Positions 13,853 to 22,303 of a stretch of 64,000 nt of DNA are shown piece after piece. The notes under the pieces are model-generated. The model searched no databases. It saw nothing but the letters and a program-made list of their open reading frames with translations, and was not told the DNA's origin. The DNA is taken from contig NZ_JAZIFY010000001.1 in assembly GCF_036634195.1 (NCBI RefSeq), forward strand, positions 4,102,501 through 4,166,500, given 5' to 3'. A program made the position numbers and the translations under genes. This stretch comes from Streptomyces sp. P9-A4. GTDB taxonomy: Bacteria; Actinomycetota; Actinomycetes; Streptomycetales; Streptomycetaceae. How positions within the stretch are numbered: position 1 is the first letter of the stretch; every line of letters starts with the position of its first letter.

Positions 13853-13901
13853 TCCCGCTCTTGTAAAGCGGGGGTCGTCGGTTCGAACCCGACAGGGGGC
13901 T
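13853..13901 (+). other. Attachment site: 3' fragment of tRNA-Thr(UGU)
   Basis: The fragment contains a full anticodon arm (CCGCT/AGCGG stem at 13855-13859 and 13867-13871, loop CTTGTAA, anticodon TGT at 13862-13864). A full T arm follows (GTCGG, TTCGAAC, CCGAC at 13877-13893), then the acceptor 3' strand AGGGGGC with discriminator T. The expected 5' acceptor strand GCCCCCT and a D arm are absent upstream. It is therefore the duplicated 3' end left by site-specific integration, not a working tRNA. Confidence 0.8.
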
Positions 13902-13910
13902 CAACGCAAA

Positions 13911-13950
13911 GGGCCGGCGCAGGGGCATGATTCCCCGGCGCCGGCCCTTT
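13911..13950 (+). terminator. Terminator of the original tRNA-Thr gene
   Basis: GGGCCGGCGC (13911-13920) pairs with GCGCCGGCCC (13938-13947) and is followed by TTT. It stands 10 nt after the tRNA fragment, as expected for the host tRNA terminator. This identifies the right side as chromosome. Confidence 0.7.
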
Positions 13951-14169
13951 CGCATGATCACGGCCGTGCCGCCTACGTGCCAGATGGCCCTGGTACACGT
14001 CATCGTCGGAGTCCGTCTTCGTGTCGAAGGTGATGCGCACTTCGAAATCCTGTGGGAGGGCTCGTGCAACCTTTTGCGGCGTCACGGGGTCGAACGGGTG
14101 CATGGGAAGCGGGTCGGTGCTTCCGTCAGCACCAAGTGCCTCCGCATCCGGGGGGCCGAGGAGGATTTC

Positions 14170-15501
14170 GTGGCACGTATGCGTACGGCAGTGGTGGCGG
14201 CGGCGTTGGTCGCCGCGCTGGCGCCGGTGACGCTCGGGGGGTCGGCGGCCTTCGCCGCGCCCGCGACGCCGGCCGCCGTCACGACGGCGGCGGAGGTCGG
14301 GACGGTCGTCCAGGACGGCGGTCCGCTGGCCGTTCCGGCGGGCGAGGAAGGGCCGGTGACGCTGCGGTTCACGGCCACGCTGCCGGCGGGCGTCAAGGGG
14401 CCGGTGACCGCCTCCTTCGAACTGGACACCTGGCTGACCGAGGGCGAGGCGGGCAGTTCGCCGGTGAGCCAGGATGTGATCCGCTCCGTGTGCGCGGTCA
14501 ACGGCGTCTCGTACGGGGAGTGTGCGTGGCACATGCCCTACTTCCCGCCCGTCCTGAATGATCCGCCCACCCGGCCCTCCCTCGACCTTCCCGCGGTGCC
14601 GGCCGCCGAGACCCTCACCTATACCGTCACCCTGGACGCCGACCGGACCGCGACCGTCCTGGGCCACCCGGACGCCCTGGTCGAGCTGAAGGACAGCACG
14701 GGCGCGACCGTGGCCCGGGGCAGGCTCGGCCTCGACTTCGTCGCCGGGACGCCCTCCGCGGCGCGGCGCGGCGCCGTCCACGCGCGGGACAAGGACGGTG
14801 TGCTGTGGCGGTACGAGGCCACGGGCGACGTCACCCGGCCGTTCGCGACGCGCAAGCGGGTCGGCGGCGGCTGGAACGCCTACACCGCCGTCGTCCCGAT
14901 CACGACCGCCACGGCGGACGGCCGGGGCGACCTCGTCGCCCGCGACAAGGCGGGTGTCCTCTGGTACCACCAGGGCACCGGCAAGCCCTCCGCGCCCTTC
15001 GCCCCGCGCCAGCGGGTCGGCGGCGGCTGGAACGCCTACACGGCCCTCGTCGGCGTCGGTGACGGCGGTCTGGTCGCCCGGGACAGGGCCGGCGTGCTGT
15101 GGCGCTACGAGAGGAAGTACAACGTTCCGTACGGACCGCGGCAGCGGGTGGGCAGCGGCTGGAACACGTACACCGCCCTGACCATGTCAGGCGCCTACGA
15201 CGGGGCTCTGGGGCGCGACAAGGACGGCGTGCTGTGGAAGTACGACCGCGTGGGCCCCGTTCCCTATCCGCCCTTCAAGCAGCGCCAGCGGGTCGGCGGC
15301 GGCTGGAACGCGTACACGGCGATCGCGGGCACCGCCGAACTCGGACGTGACGAGTACCCCGACCTCGTCGCACGGGACGGCGCCGGCAAGCTCTGGCTCT
15401 ACCAGGGCGCGCGCAAGTCCGTGCCCGGGTACACCCTCGTCCCCGGCTCCACCCGCTCCCTCGTCGGCGGCGGCTGGAACGCCTACGACCTGATCTTCTG
15501 A
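14170..15501 (+). CDS. Secreted repeat protein (tachylectin/VCBS-like)
   Basis: A 443-residue product with a signal peptide (RMRTAVVAAALVAALAPVTL, cleavage near AFA-AP). A beta-rich domain of about 170 residues follows, then five repeats carrying the signature RVGGGWNAYTA or variants, each preceded by DKDGVLWRYE-like text. Such repeats form beta-propeller domains in secreted Streptomyces proteins and usually bind carbohydrate or mediate surface contact. GTG 14170 is preferred after GAGGAGGA. ATG 14179 is an alternative with longer spacing. It is the first chromosomal gene right of the attachment site. Confidence 0.85.
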   Translation: MARMRTAVVAAALVAALAPVTLGGSAAFAAPATPAAVTTAAEVGTVVQDGGPLAVPAGEEGPVTLRFTATLPAGVKGPVTASFELDTWLTEGEAGSSPVSQDVIRSVCAVNGVSYGECAWHMPYFPPVLNDPPTRPSLDLPAVPAAETLTYTVTLDADRTATVLGHPDALVELKDSTGATVARGRLGLDFVAGTPSAARRGAVHARDKDGVLWRYEATGDVTRPFATRKRVGGGWNAYTAVVPITTATADGRGDLVARDKAGVLWYHQGTGKPSAPFAPRQRVGGGWNAYTALVGVGDGGLVARDRAGVLWRYERKYNVPYGPRQRVGSGWNTYTALTMSGAYDGALGRDKDGVLWKYDRVGPVPYPPFKQRQRVGGGWNAYTAIAGTAELGRDEYPDLVARDGAGKLWLYQGARKSVPGYTLVPGSTRSLVGGGWNAYDLIF

Positions 15502-15553
15502 GCCCCCGCTCCCTCCGACCGTTCCAGGAAGAGCAGCGCGGCACCTGCCTGAG

Positions 15554-16906
15554 TCAGGCGGCGGTCTTCTCCTGGGCGGGCTCCCGGACCGGCCATCGCT
15601 GGTGAAGGGCGTCGATGTGGAAGTCGTGGCGATGGCCGCGACCTCCGACACCGGCCAGATGCGGGTGATCCGGCGCCAGTTCCGGGTGTACGTGCTCCAG
15701 CTCGGCCGGGTCCTGCCGCGGCCACAGGCGTACGGCGGTCACGGCGGCGGCGAGAGCGAGCGCGGTCAGCACGGCAGCCGAGACGGTGAGCCCGACCTGC
15801 GAGGCGAGCCAGCCCGCGAGCGGGTAGGTGACGAGCCAGCAGGCATGGGTGAGGGAGAACTGGGCGGCGAAGGCCGCCGGAAGATCCGGTGCGGCGGCCG
15901 AGCGGCGCAACAGCCGCCCGCCGGGGGTGAGGATCGCCGAGGTCGCCGCCCCGATCACCAGCCATGCGGCCAGCAGCGCCGGCCAGGACAGCTCGCCCGC
16001 GCCGAGCCCTGCCGCAAGAAGGCCGAGCGTGGCGGTCATGACGAAGGCGGCGGGCAGCATCATGGTCCGGTCGCCGAGGCGCCCGACGGCCCGGGGCAGC
16101 AGGAGTGCGACGACCATGGAGCCGGCGCCGTAGGCGGCGAGGGCGAGGGAGACGTCGCCGCCCGAGCGGCCGAGGGTGTCCCGGACCAGGACGACCGTGT
16201 TGACCAGGACCATGGCACCGACGGCGGCGGCCACGAGGTCGAGGGCGAGAAGGGCGCGGAGCCGGGGCGTGGCCAGGAAGAGCCGGGTTCCGAAGGCGGC
16301 CTTGGCGTACACGCCTCCCGTGCGCTCGACAGGCTGCGGCTTCGGCAGCAGGACGGAGACGACCAGGGAGCCGGAGGCGACGAAGCCGACGGCGGTGCCG
16401 CTGAAGAGCCAGTTGTACGAGATGAGGGAGAGCAGCGCGGCAGCGAGCGCGGGGCTGAACAGGCTCTCCAGGTCGTAGGCGAGGCGGGAGAGCGACAGCG
16501 CGCGGGTGTACTCGTCCTCGTCGGGCAGGACCTCGGGGATGGTCGCCTGGAAGGTGGGCGTGAAGACTGCGGACGCGGCCTGGAGAAGGAAGATCAGGAC
16601 GTAGACCTGCCACACCTGCGTGACGAACGGCAGCGCGAGCGCGACGCCCGCCCGGGTGAGGTCCATGGTGACGAGCAGCGCCCGCCGGGGTATTCGGTCG
16701 GCGAACCCGCTGATCAGCGGGGCTATCGCGACGTACGCGACCATCTTGATGGCCAGCGCCGTGCCGAGGACGGCGGAAGCCTTCCCGCCGGCGATGTCGT
16801 ACGCGAGCAGGCTCAGTGCCACGGTCGCCAGGCCGGTGCCGACGAGGGCGACGGCCTGCGCGGTGAAGAGGTGCCGGTACGTACGGTTACGCAGCACGGA
16901 CAGCAT
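15554..16906 (-). CDS. MFS transporter
   Basis: A 450-residue major facilitator protein with about 12 hydrophobic helices, the loop motif GFADRIPRRALL between helices 2 and 3, and a His-rich soluble C-terminus (HVHPELAPDHPHLAGVGGRG). The start is ATG 16906, where the first helix begins (MLSVLRNRTYRHLFTAQAVA). It lies 101 nt downstream of an ArsR regulator on the same strand, so the pair is probably a metal- or drug-efflux unit. The His-rich tail would suit metal transport. The substrate is inferred, not shown. Confidence 0.85.
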   Translation of the reverse strand: MLSVLRNRTYRHLFTAQAVALVGTGLATVALSLLAYDIAGGKASAVLGTALAIKMVAYVAIAPLISGFADRIPRRALLVTMDLTRAGVALALPFVTQVWQVYVLIFLLQAASAVFTPTFQATIPEVLPDEDEYTRALSLSRLAYDLESLFSPALAAALLSLISYNWLFSGTAVGFVASGSLVVSVLLPKPQPVERTGGVYAKAAFGTRLFLATPRLRALLALDLVAAAVGAMVLVNTVVLVRDTLGRSGGDVSLALAAYGAGSMVVALLLPRAVGRLGDRTMMLPAAFVMTATLGLLAAGLGAGELSWPALLAAWLVIGAATSAILTPGGRLLRRSAAAPDLPAAFAAQFSLTHACWLVTYPLAGWLASQVGLTVSAAVLTALALAAAVTAVRLWPRQDPAELEHVHPELAPDHPHLAGVGGRGHRHDFHIDALHQRWPVREPAQEKTAA

Positions 16907-16960
16907 GAGGCACGCCCTTGGTCGGCTACAGGGGGTGTTTCCACGGTAGCCGAAGCGTGC

Positions 16961-16976
16961 ATAGTTGCGCACCTAT
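16961..16976. promoter_or_regulatory. Possible ArsR operator before the MFS gene
   Basis: ATAGTTGCGCACCTAT is an imperfect A/T-edged dyad in the 101-nt gap between the ArsR stop and the MFS start. ArsR-family sites often are such dyads. Support is only positional. Confidence 0.35.
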
Positions 16977-17007
16977 TGGTTTTTGAGGTCTGTCCGACCG
17001 GCCTGAT

Positions 17008-17367
17008 TCAGTCGTGCCAGGGCTCACCGCTCACCTGATGGTCGGCGTGACTCATCGCCTCGACGACCAGGCGCTTCAGGTGCCCGTCCGGCAGCGAGTA
17101 GACGACCCGCCGCCCTTCCTTGCGCGTCTCGACGAGCCCCCCGAGCCGGAGCTTGGCCAGATGCTGGCTGACCGCGGGCCGGGCGGCGCCGACCGCCTCG
17201 GCGAGGGCGCTCACGTCCGACTCCTCGCGCGCAAGCAGCCACACCAGGTGCAGCCGCGTGGCATCGGCGAGCAGAGCGAAGACGCCCGCCGCCAACACCA
17301 GCTCGCGAGGGCCGGGAGTGCGCTGATGCGTACCGGTCGCAGCTGAGGGTGTGTCGCGTGAGGGCAT
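17008..17367 (-). CDS. ArsR-family winged-helix regulator
   Basis: A 119-residue ArsR/SmtB-type repressor with helices FALLADATRLHLVWLLAREE and ALAEAVGAARPAVSQHLAKL, and wing LVETRKEGRRVVYSLPDGHL. A His-containing C-terminal helix (MSHADHQVSGEPWHD) could supply metal ligands. The start at ATG 17367 lies only 13 nt from the divergent gene at 17381 and lacks a Shine-Dalgarno, so it may be leaderless. It is transcribed toward the MFS gene, its likely target. Confidence 0.85.
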   Translation of the reverse strand: MPSRDTPSAATGTHQRTPGPRELVLAAGVFALLADATRLHLVWLLAREESDVSALAEAVGAARPAVSQHLAKLRLGGLVETRKEGRRVVYSLPDGHLKRLVVEAMSHADHQVSGEPWHD

Positions 17368-17380
17368 GAGGAAAGGGTAG

Positions 17381-17647
17381 GTGCACCCCCATGCGTCGCG
17401 TCTCGCCTTCGCCGCCGCGATCGCGCTGATCGTCGTCACCCTGGCCGCCTTCTGGGCGTGGAGGTGGTGGGAGGGCGAGCGGGAGGGCGAGTTCAAGGCC
17501 GATCCGCAGTTCTGCGAGCTCGTCACCCCCGAGACGATCCACCGGCTCGTGCCCGAGGCCTACGCCCGCAGCGACGACGACCGGGCGGCCGTCCGCGCCG
17601 GAGCCGTCGACGCCGCCCGCGAGGCTGCCGCCCTCCTCAAGCCCTGA
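17381..17647 (+). CDS. Small single-pass membrane protein
   Basis: 88 residues. One membrane segment (FAAAIALIVVTLAAFWAWRW) is followed by a soluble part with ADPQFCELVTPETIHRLVPE. The start GTG 17381 follows AGGAAAGGG. It is divergent from arsR with 13 nt between the starts, so both promoters must overlap. The family is not recognised. Possibly it is a small anchored partner of the transporter system. Confidence 0.6.
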   Translation: MHPHASRLAFAAAIALIVVTLAAFWAWRWWEGEREGEFKADPQFCELVTPETIHRLVPEAYARSDDDRAAVRAGAVDAAREAAALLKP

Positions 17648-17972
17648 CCACCCGAACCCTCAGGCGTGTTCACCGATCCCGCCGGCACTCTCCGGGGGGT
17701 CAGGGACGGTCGGCCGGGGCCCGAGGCGGTAGAGGGGGGTGGGGTCCGAGCTGGCCCCGAAGCGTGGAAGCTCGGGGGACCCCTGCCTTGCCACCCCCCT
17801 TGGCCGCCGTGTTCCCTTTGTGGCGCCGCCCGGACCGCGTTCTCCGGTGGCGCTGGGCCGATCGTGAGGACGAACCGCTGGAGCGCTGTCCCTTTCCCGA
17901 TCTGGTCCGCTGACATCGGCGCCGGTGGATGACAGCGTTCGTACCCGGCTCCCCGCAGCGTCTGTTTCGGTT
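17648..17972. other. Intergenic gap with one hairpin
   Basis: No gene is supported between the small membrane protein and the convergent minus-strand gene. A double-arm inverted repeat lies at 17733-17800 and may end transcription from both sides. The remainder shows nothing I recognise. Confidence 0.5.
17733..17800. repeat. Intergenic inverted repeat
   Basis: AGGGGGGTGG (17733-17742) pairs with CCACCCCCCT (17791-17800). Inside, GGGTCCGAGCT faces AGCTCGGGGGACCC imperfectly. It is probably a bidirectional terminator between convergent genes. Confidence 0.5.
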
Positions 17973-18362
17973 CTACCGGGAGGTGGGGGCGACCACGATC
18001 TGGTCCGCGTCCTCGTAGATGATCCTGCCCGGGTTCGGGGACTCCACGCGGTGGCATGCGATGCCGTGGGCCGCCAGCAGGGTCAGGTAGCCGTTCACCC
18101 GGGTGATCAGGTGGTGGGCCGTCGGTTTGAACCAGGCCACCGCGCCCGGGTTCACCTCCGGGGCGTAGATCCGCGGGTCCACGTCCGTCGGGTTCGTGTA
18201 GTGGGTGTCGTACCAGTCGTTGTTCGTTCTCCAGAAGCGGTACTCCGCCTCCGACAGCCTTCCCTGGCGGGCCAGTTCGTTGGCGAGGACGAAGACGCCC
18301 GGGAAGTGGCCCCGTGGGTGCCTCACCGTTCCCTGGAACCGGACGTACGGCGCTTGGTCCAT
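17973..18362 (-). CDS. Conserved hypothetical protein (129 aa)
   Basis: It starts MDQAPYVRFQGTVRHPRGHF and continues with a conserved-looking acidic/aromatic block (SEAEYRFWRTNNDWYDTHYT) and a C-terminal IIYEDADQIVVAP. The composition is that of a small soluble alpha/beta protein. It is typical of Streptomyces genomes, but I know no function. It is divergent from the nuclease-TerD fusion 123 nt away. Confidence 0.7.
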   Translation of the reverse strand: MDQAPYVRFQGTVRHPRGHFPGVFVLANELARQGRLSEAEYRFWRTNNDWYDTHYTNPTDVDPRIYAPEVNPGAVAWFKPTAHHLITRVNGYLTLLAAHGIACHRVESPNPGRIIYEDADQIVVAPTSR

Positions 18363-18485
18363 GGCTGTCTCCTCCACCCCGCCGACAGTACGCCCCACCG
18401 GCGGACAACACGCCTTCCGTCCGCGAGACTTGTCCGTCACGGGGGCGTGTGTGTGGTCGGGGTGTCGTCGGGAGGGGTGGGGCGG

Positions 18486-20642
18486 ATGAGTCGGCGGGCC
18501 GGTGGGCTGCTCGGGGTGTGGGCCGAGCAGCAGCGGGTGGCGCAGCGGCAGCGGGAGGGGCAGCACCAGGCGGTGCTGCGGCAGCAGCGCGACGCCGAGC
18601 GGGTGCAACGCGCGTACGCGCGCGACGTGGCCCGCATGCAACGGGAGCAGCGGGCCGCCTACCGGCAGCAGCGCGACGCCGACGCCCTGCGCCGCACCCG
18701 AGAACTGGAACAGCGCGTCGCCCTCCTCGAAGGGCTGCTGGCCGCCGGCTGCCGCGCCCCCGCCTTCTCCGTGGAGTCCCTGCGGCGTGGCGAGGACATC
18801 GCCCCCTTCACCCCCGGCCCCCTCGGCGAACCCGTCCCCATGCCCGACCAGCGGCACTACCGGCCCCAGAACTCCTGGACCCCCTCCGGGCGCGCCCAGG
18901 CCGAACAGGACGCGCGGGCCCGCTTCGAGCGGGACTGGTACGCCGCCCAGGCCGCCGAGGCCCGCCGCGTCGAGCAACTCGCCGCGTACCGACGGCAGTA
19001 CGACACCTGGGCCGCCGAGCGCCTCACCGAGATACGGACCCACAACACCGGCCTCACCGGCACCGTCGCCGCCCTCGGCGACGGCGACGCCGAGACCGTC
19101 GTCGAGTTCTTCTCCGCCGTCCTCTTCGCCTCCACCGCCTGGCCCGAGGGCTTCCCCCGCGAGGTCTCCGCCGCCTACGACCGCCGCGCCCGCGGGCTCG
19201 TACTCGACTGGGACCTCCCCGGCCACGAGGTCGTACCCGAGGCAAAGGGCGTGAAGTACCTGCCCAGTACCGACCAGGAGAAGGAAGTCCCCCGGCCCGC
19301 CACCCAGCGCCGCGCCCTCTACCGCGACGTCCTCGCCCAGAGCGTCCTCCTCGCCGTACGGGAACTCTTCGCCGCCGACCGGTTCGGCACCCTGGAGACC
19401 GTCACCCTCAACGGCCACATCGGCGGGGTCGACCCCGCCACCGGGCTCGCCGGACGCGTCTGCGTCGCCTCCGTCGTCGTCGAGCGGCCCGCCTTCGACC
19501 GGCTCAACCTCGAACTCGTCGCCGCCGTCGACTGCCTCACCGGCGCCCTCACCGGCCGCCTCTCCGCCAAGCCCGACGAACGCGTCTCCGTGGCCCCCTT
19601 CCGCACCCCCGACCAGGTGGGCTCCGACGTCGTCGTCCAGGGCGACGGGGAAGAGCCCGACCTGCTCGCCATGGACCCCATCGCCTTCGAAGGGCTCGTC
19701 GCCGAACTGTTCCGCGCCCGCGGACTCCAGGCCGTCACCACCCGCCGGTCCAACGACGGCGGCGTCGACGTCGAGGCCCTCGACCCCGATCCCATCAGCG
19801 GCGGGTCCATCGTCGTCCAGGTCAAGCGGTACCGGAACACCGTGCCCCCGGCCGCCGTACGCGACCTCTTCGGCACCGTCCAGGGCGCCGGTGCCAACAA
19901 GGGCGTCCTCGTCACCACCTCCAAGTTCGGGCCCGGCTCGTACACCTTCGCCAACGGCAAGCCCCTCACCCTGATATCCGGGACCGAACTCGTCGAACTG
20001 CTCCATCAGCACGGGCTCCGGGGGCGGTTGGGGTCGGGGGGCCCTGCGGTCGCCCCCGCCTCCGCCCCCGCCGCCGTATCCGTCCCCTCGTCCTCCGGTC
20101 CCACCGCCGTCTTTGCCTCCCCGTCCGCTCCCTTCGAGGCCGACTCCGACTTCAACCTGCTCGGCATGGTCTGGTCCGGATCCACCGCCCTCGACGTCTG
20201 CGCCCTCGTCTGCGCCGGCAACCGCGTCCTCGGCGACGAGTGGTTCGTCTTCTTCAACAACCCCTCCACGCCTGATGGTTCGGTCGCCGCCGTGACCGCC
20301 CCGCCCGGCGACCGGGCCGCCCTACGGGTCGGCTTCGACCGGCTTCCGGCACGCGCCGACCGTCTCGTCCTCGTCGCCGCCGTCGACCCCGAGGTGAACC
20401 CCGAGGTGAACCCCGAGGCCGATCTCGGGGAGTTCACCGATGCGGGCATCCGGCTGCGCGACGACTCCGGCGTCGAACTCGACCGGCTCGTCGTCTCGGA
20501 CGGCCGCCCCGGCGAGACGGCGCTCGTCCTGGGGTCCTTCCGGCGGCGCGCCGGGGGCGACTGGGACTTCGTCCTCGGCGGGAAGGGGTACGGGGGCGGT
20601 CTTGAGGAGCTGGTGGGGGACTTCGGTATCGAGGTGGAGTGA
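18486..20642 (+). CDS. Coiled-coil / Mrr-type nuclease / TerD fusion protein
   Basis: 718 residues. An N-terminal Gln/Arg-rich coiled coil (about 1-85) and a middle domain (about 150-380) come first. An Mrr_cat restriction-endonuclease domain follows (about 390-505) with FEGLVAELFRARGL, GGVDVEA and VVQVKRY, the D...QxK catalytic arrangement of Mrr enzymes. After a Pro/Ser linker there is a C-terminal TerD domain (about 555-718: FNLLGMVWSGSTALDVCALV, EWFVFFNNP, GYGGGLEEL). TerD/nuclease fusions were noted by Anantharaman, Iyer and Aravind in their 2012 survey of Ter systems. ATG 18486 follows GGGAGGGG. It likely couples calcium/stress sensing to DNA cleavage. Confidence 0.85.
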   Translation: MSRRAGGLLGVWAEQQRVAQRQREGQHQAVLRQQRDAERVQRAYARDVARMQREQRAAYRQQRDADALRRTRELEQRVALLEGLLAAGCRAPAFSVESLRRGEDIAPFTPGPLGEPVPMPDQRHYRPQNSWTPSGRAQAEQDARARFERDWYAAQAAEARRVEQLAAYRRQYDTWAAERLTEIRTHNTGLTGTVAALGDGDAETVVEFFSAVLFASTAWPEGFPREVSAAYDRRARGLVLDWDLPGHEVVPEAKGVKYLPSTDQEKEVPRPATQRRALYRDVLAQSVLLAVRELFAADRFGTLETVTLNGHIGGVDPATGLAGRVCVASVVVERPAFDRLNLELVAAVDCLTGALTGRLSAKPDERVSVAPFRTPDQVGSDVVVQGDGEEPDLLAMDPIAFEGLVAELFRARGLQAVTTRRSNDGGVDVEALDPDPISGGSIVVQVKRYRNTVPPAAVRDLFGTVQGAGANKGVLVTTSKFGPGSYTFANGKPLTLISGTELVELLHQHGLRGRLGSGGPAVAPASAPAAVSVPSSSGPTAVFASPSAPFEADSDFNLLGMVWSGSTALDVCALVCAGNRVLGDEWFVFFNNPSTPDGSVAAVTAPPGDRAALRVGFDRLPARADRLVLVAAVDPEVNPEVNPEADLGEFTDAGIRLRDDSGVELDRLVVSDGRPGETALVLGSFRRRAGGDWDFVLGGKGYGGGLEELVGDFGIEVE

Positions 20643-20698
20643 CGCGGCGGTCACTGGGGGGTGGGTGACCGCCGGCCGACGGGTGGTGGGGTGGGGGA

Positions 20699-20751
20699 CC
20701 GGCCACTCACCCGCCACCGGACGGTGGGTGCGGTGGCCGGTGAGTGGCCGG
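20699..20751. terminator. Bidirectional terminator hairpin
   Basis: CCGGCCACTCACC (20699-20711) and GGTGAGTGGCCGG (20739-20751) pair perfectly between the convergent nuclease-TerD and oxidoreductase genes. Additional CCACCG/CGGTGG pairing lies inside. Confidence 0.6.
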
Positions 20752-20839
20752 GCGGTCGGCCGATCGGTGGTGCGTGGCGGTGGGCCGCCCCCGGTGACCG
20801 GTGGTGGCGGTGGCCGCCCCCGGTGACCGGCCGGATTCC

Positions 20840-22228
20840 TCAGCGGCCGCTCAGGCGGTTCGCCACCACCGCCACCCGGTCCGTCTGCGCCGTGTGGCCC
20901 GTCGCCTCCCGGCGGTCCGCGCCCCGGAACGCCGCGTACATCGTCTGCACTCCCAGCCAGCGCAGCGGCTCCGGCTCCCACTTGCGGACCTTGTGGTTCA
21001 CCCACGGGAGCGCCGTCAGGTCCGTGGGGCCCGACTGGCCCGAGTCCTGCTGGATGAGGTCGCGCAGGGTGCGGGCCGCGAGGTTCGCGGTGGCGACGCC
21101 CGAGCCGACGTAGCCGCCGGCCCAGCCCAGGCCGGTCGAGCGGTCCAGGGTGACCGTGGCGCACCAGTCGCGCGGGACGCCGAGGACACCGGACCAGGCG
21201 TGGTCCACCCGTACCCCCGCCAGCTGCGGGAAGAAGCGCACCAGGATCTCGCGCAGGGCCTCGATGGTCTGCGGCTGGGTGCGGCCGTCGTTGTCGGTCT
21301 TCGAGCCGAAGCGGTACGGGACGCCCCGGCCGCCGAGCGCGATGCGGCCGTCGGCGGTGCGCTGGGCGTACATATAGGCGTGCGCCATGTCGCCGAGGGC
21401 CTCGCGGCCGTCCCAGCCGATCGACGCCCACTGCTCGTCGCTCAGCGGCTCGGTCGCGATCATCGAGGAGTTCATGGGGAGCCAGGTGCGGCGCTGGCCC
21501 GCGAGGGAGGCGGTGAAGCCCTCGGTGCAGCGGAGCACGTAGGGGGCACGGACCGTCCCGTACGGGGTGAGCGCGTGCTTCGGCCTGATCTCGGTGACCG
21601 GGGTCGACTCATGGATGGTGACGCCGAGCGCCTCGACCGCGTCCGCGAGCCCCTGGACCAGCTTCACCGGGTGCAGGCGCGCCCCGTGCGGGCTCCAGGA
21701 GGAGCCGACGGCGCCGGCGACGCGGATGCGTTCGGCGGTCTCGCGGGCCCCGTACAGCTCCCGGTCCGTCTCGCCGAAGTCGACCTCGGCGGCGTGGAAC
21801 GCCTTGAGGCGGGCGAGCTGGGAGGGGGAGAGGGCGACTTCGAGGACGCCGCCCCGGTGGAGGTCGGCGTCGATCTTCTCCTGCTCGCACACGTCGACGA
21901 CCTCGGTGACCGTGGCGTTCATCGCGTGCTGGAGGCGGACGGCGGCCTCGTGGCCGTGGAGCTTCGCGTAGCGGTCGCGCCCGGCGATGCCGTTGTAGAG
22001 CCACCCGCCGTTGCGGCCGGAGGCCCCGTACCCGCAGAACTTCGCCTCCAGGACGGTGATGTTCAGGAAGGGCACGGCCTTCTTGAGGTAGTAGGCGGTC
22101 CACAGACCTGTGTAGCCGCCGCCGACGACGCAGACGTCGGCGGTGATGTCCCCGGGGAGCGGTTCGCGGGGCGCGGGGGCGCCCTCCTGCGCGTACCAGA
22201 ACGAAATGCCGCCGTTGACCGTACTCAT
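20840..22228 (-). CDS. FAD-dependent amine oxidoreductase (PuuB-like)
   Basis: A 462-residue DAO-family flavoenzyme. The FAD-binding GxGxxG region is DVCVVGGGYTGLWTAYYLKK and is followed by GYGASGRNGGWL. C-terminal GWAGGYVGSGVATANLAART closes the FAD site. The layout matches gamma-glutamylputrescine oxidase-type enzymes that deaminate polyamine derivatives. The divergent kinase and an SSAT-like acetyltransferase nearby are compatible with amine metabolism. Substrate specificity is inferred. Confidence 0.8.
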   Translation of the reverse strand: MSTVNGGISFWYAQEGAPAPREPLPGDITADVCVVGGGYTGLWTAYYLKKAVPFLNITVLEAKFCGYGASGRNGGWLYNGIAGRDRYAKLHGHEAAVRLQHAMNATVTEVVDVCEQEKIDADLHRGGVLEVALSPSQLARLKAFHAAEVDFGETDRELYGARETAERIRVAGAVGSSWSPHGARLHPVKLVQGLADAVEALGVTIHESTPVTEIRPKHALTPYGTVRAPYVLRCTEGFTASLAGQRRTWLPMNSSMIATEPLSDEQWASIGWDGREALGDMAHAYMYAQRTADGRIALGGRGVPYRFGSKTDNDGRTQPQTIEALREILVRFFPQLAGVRVDHAWSGVLGVPRDWCATVTLDRSTGLGWAGGYVGSGVATANLAARTLRDLIQQDSGQSGPTDLTALPWVNHKVRKWEPEPLRWLGVQTMYAAFRGADRREATGHTAQTDRVAVVANRLSGR

Positions 22229-22303
22229 GTGTATCCCTCTTCCGGGTTCGTGGGCCGGACGTTACCCGGGGCCTCGCGGCACAGCACCCCCTAGGGTCAT
22301 GGC

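Larger units (their letters stand above)
1..13901. mobile_element. Right part of an integrated AICE-type conjugative element
   Basis: The stretch carries hallmark actinomycete integrative-conjugative genes (TraB/FtsK translocase, Spd-type small proteins, GntR repressor, Nudix immunity-like protein) plus accessory cargo, and ends at a 3' fragment of tRNA-Thr. Integration into the 3' end of a tRNA gene leaves an intact tRNA at one end and only the duplicated 3' part at the other. The fragment at 13853-13901 is therefore taken as the chromosomal junction. Integrase, excisionase, replication gene and the intact tRNA are expected left of position 1 and cannot be seen. The presence of two GntR modules makes a composite of two elements possible. 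Confidence 0.75.

Noticed and set aside
13829..13901. Complete tRNA-Thr gene
   Set aside because: The 3' half folds correctly but the upstream 26 nt cannot supply the acceptor 5' strand or a D arm. It is an attachment-site fragment.
14800..15490. Tandem repeat array resembling CRISPR
   Set aside because: The repeats are codon-level RVGGGWNAYTA units inside a secreted protein, with no constant spacer pattern and no cas genes.
17973..20012. Very long open frame antisense to the nuclease-TerD gene
   Set aside because: It is low-complexity Gly/Glu/Val text opposite a gene with clear domains. Only its last 129 codons, after ATG 18362, form a real protein.
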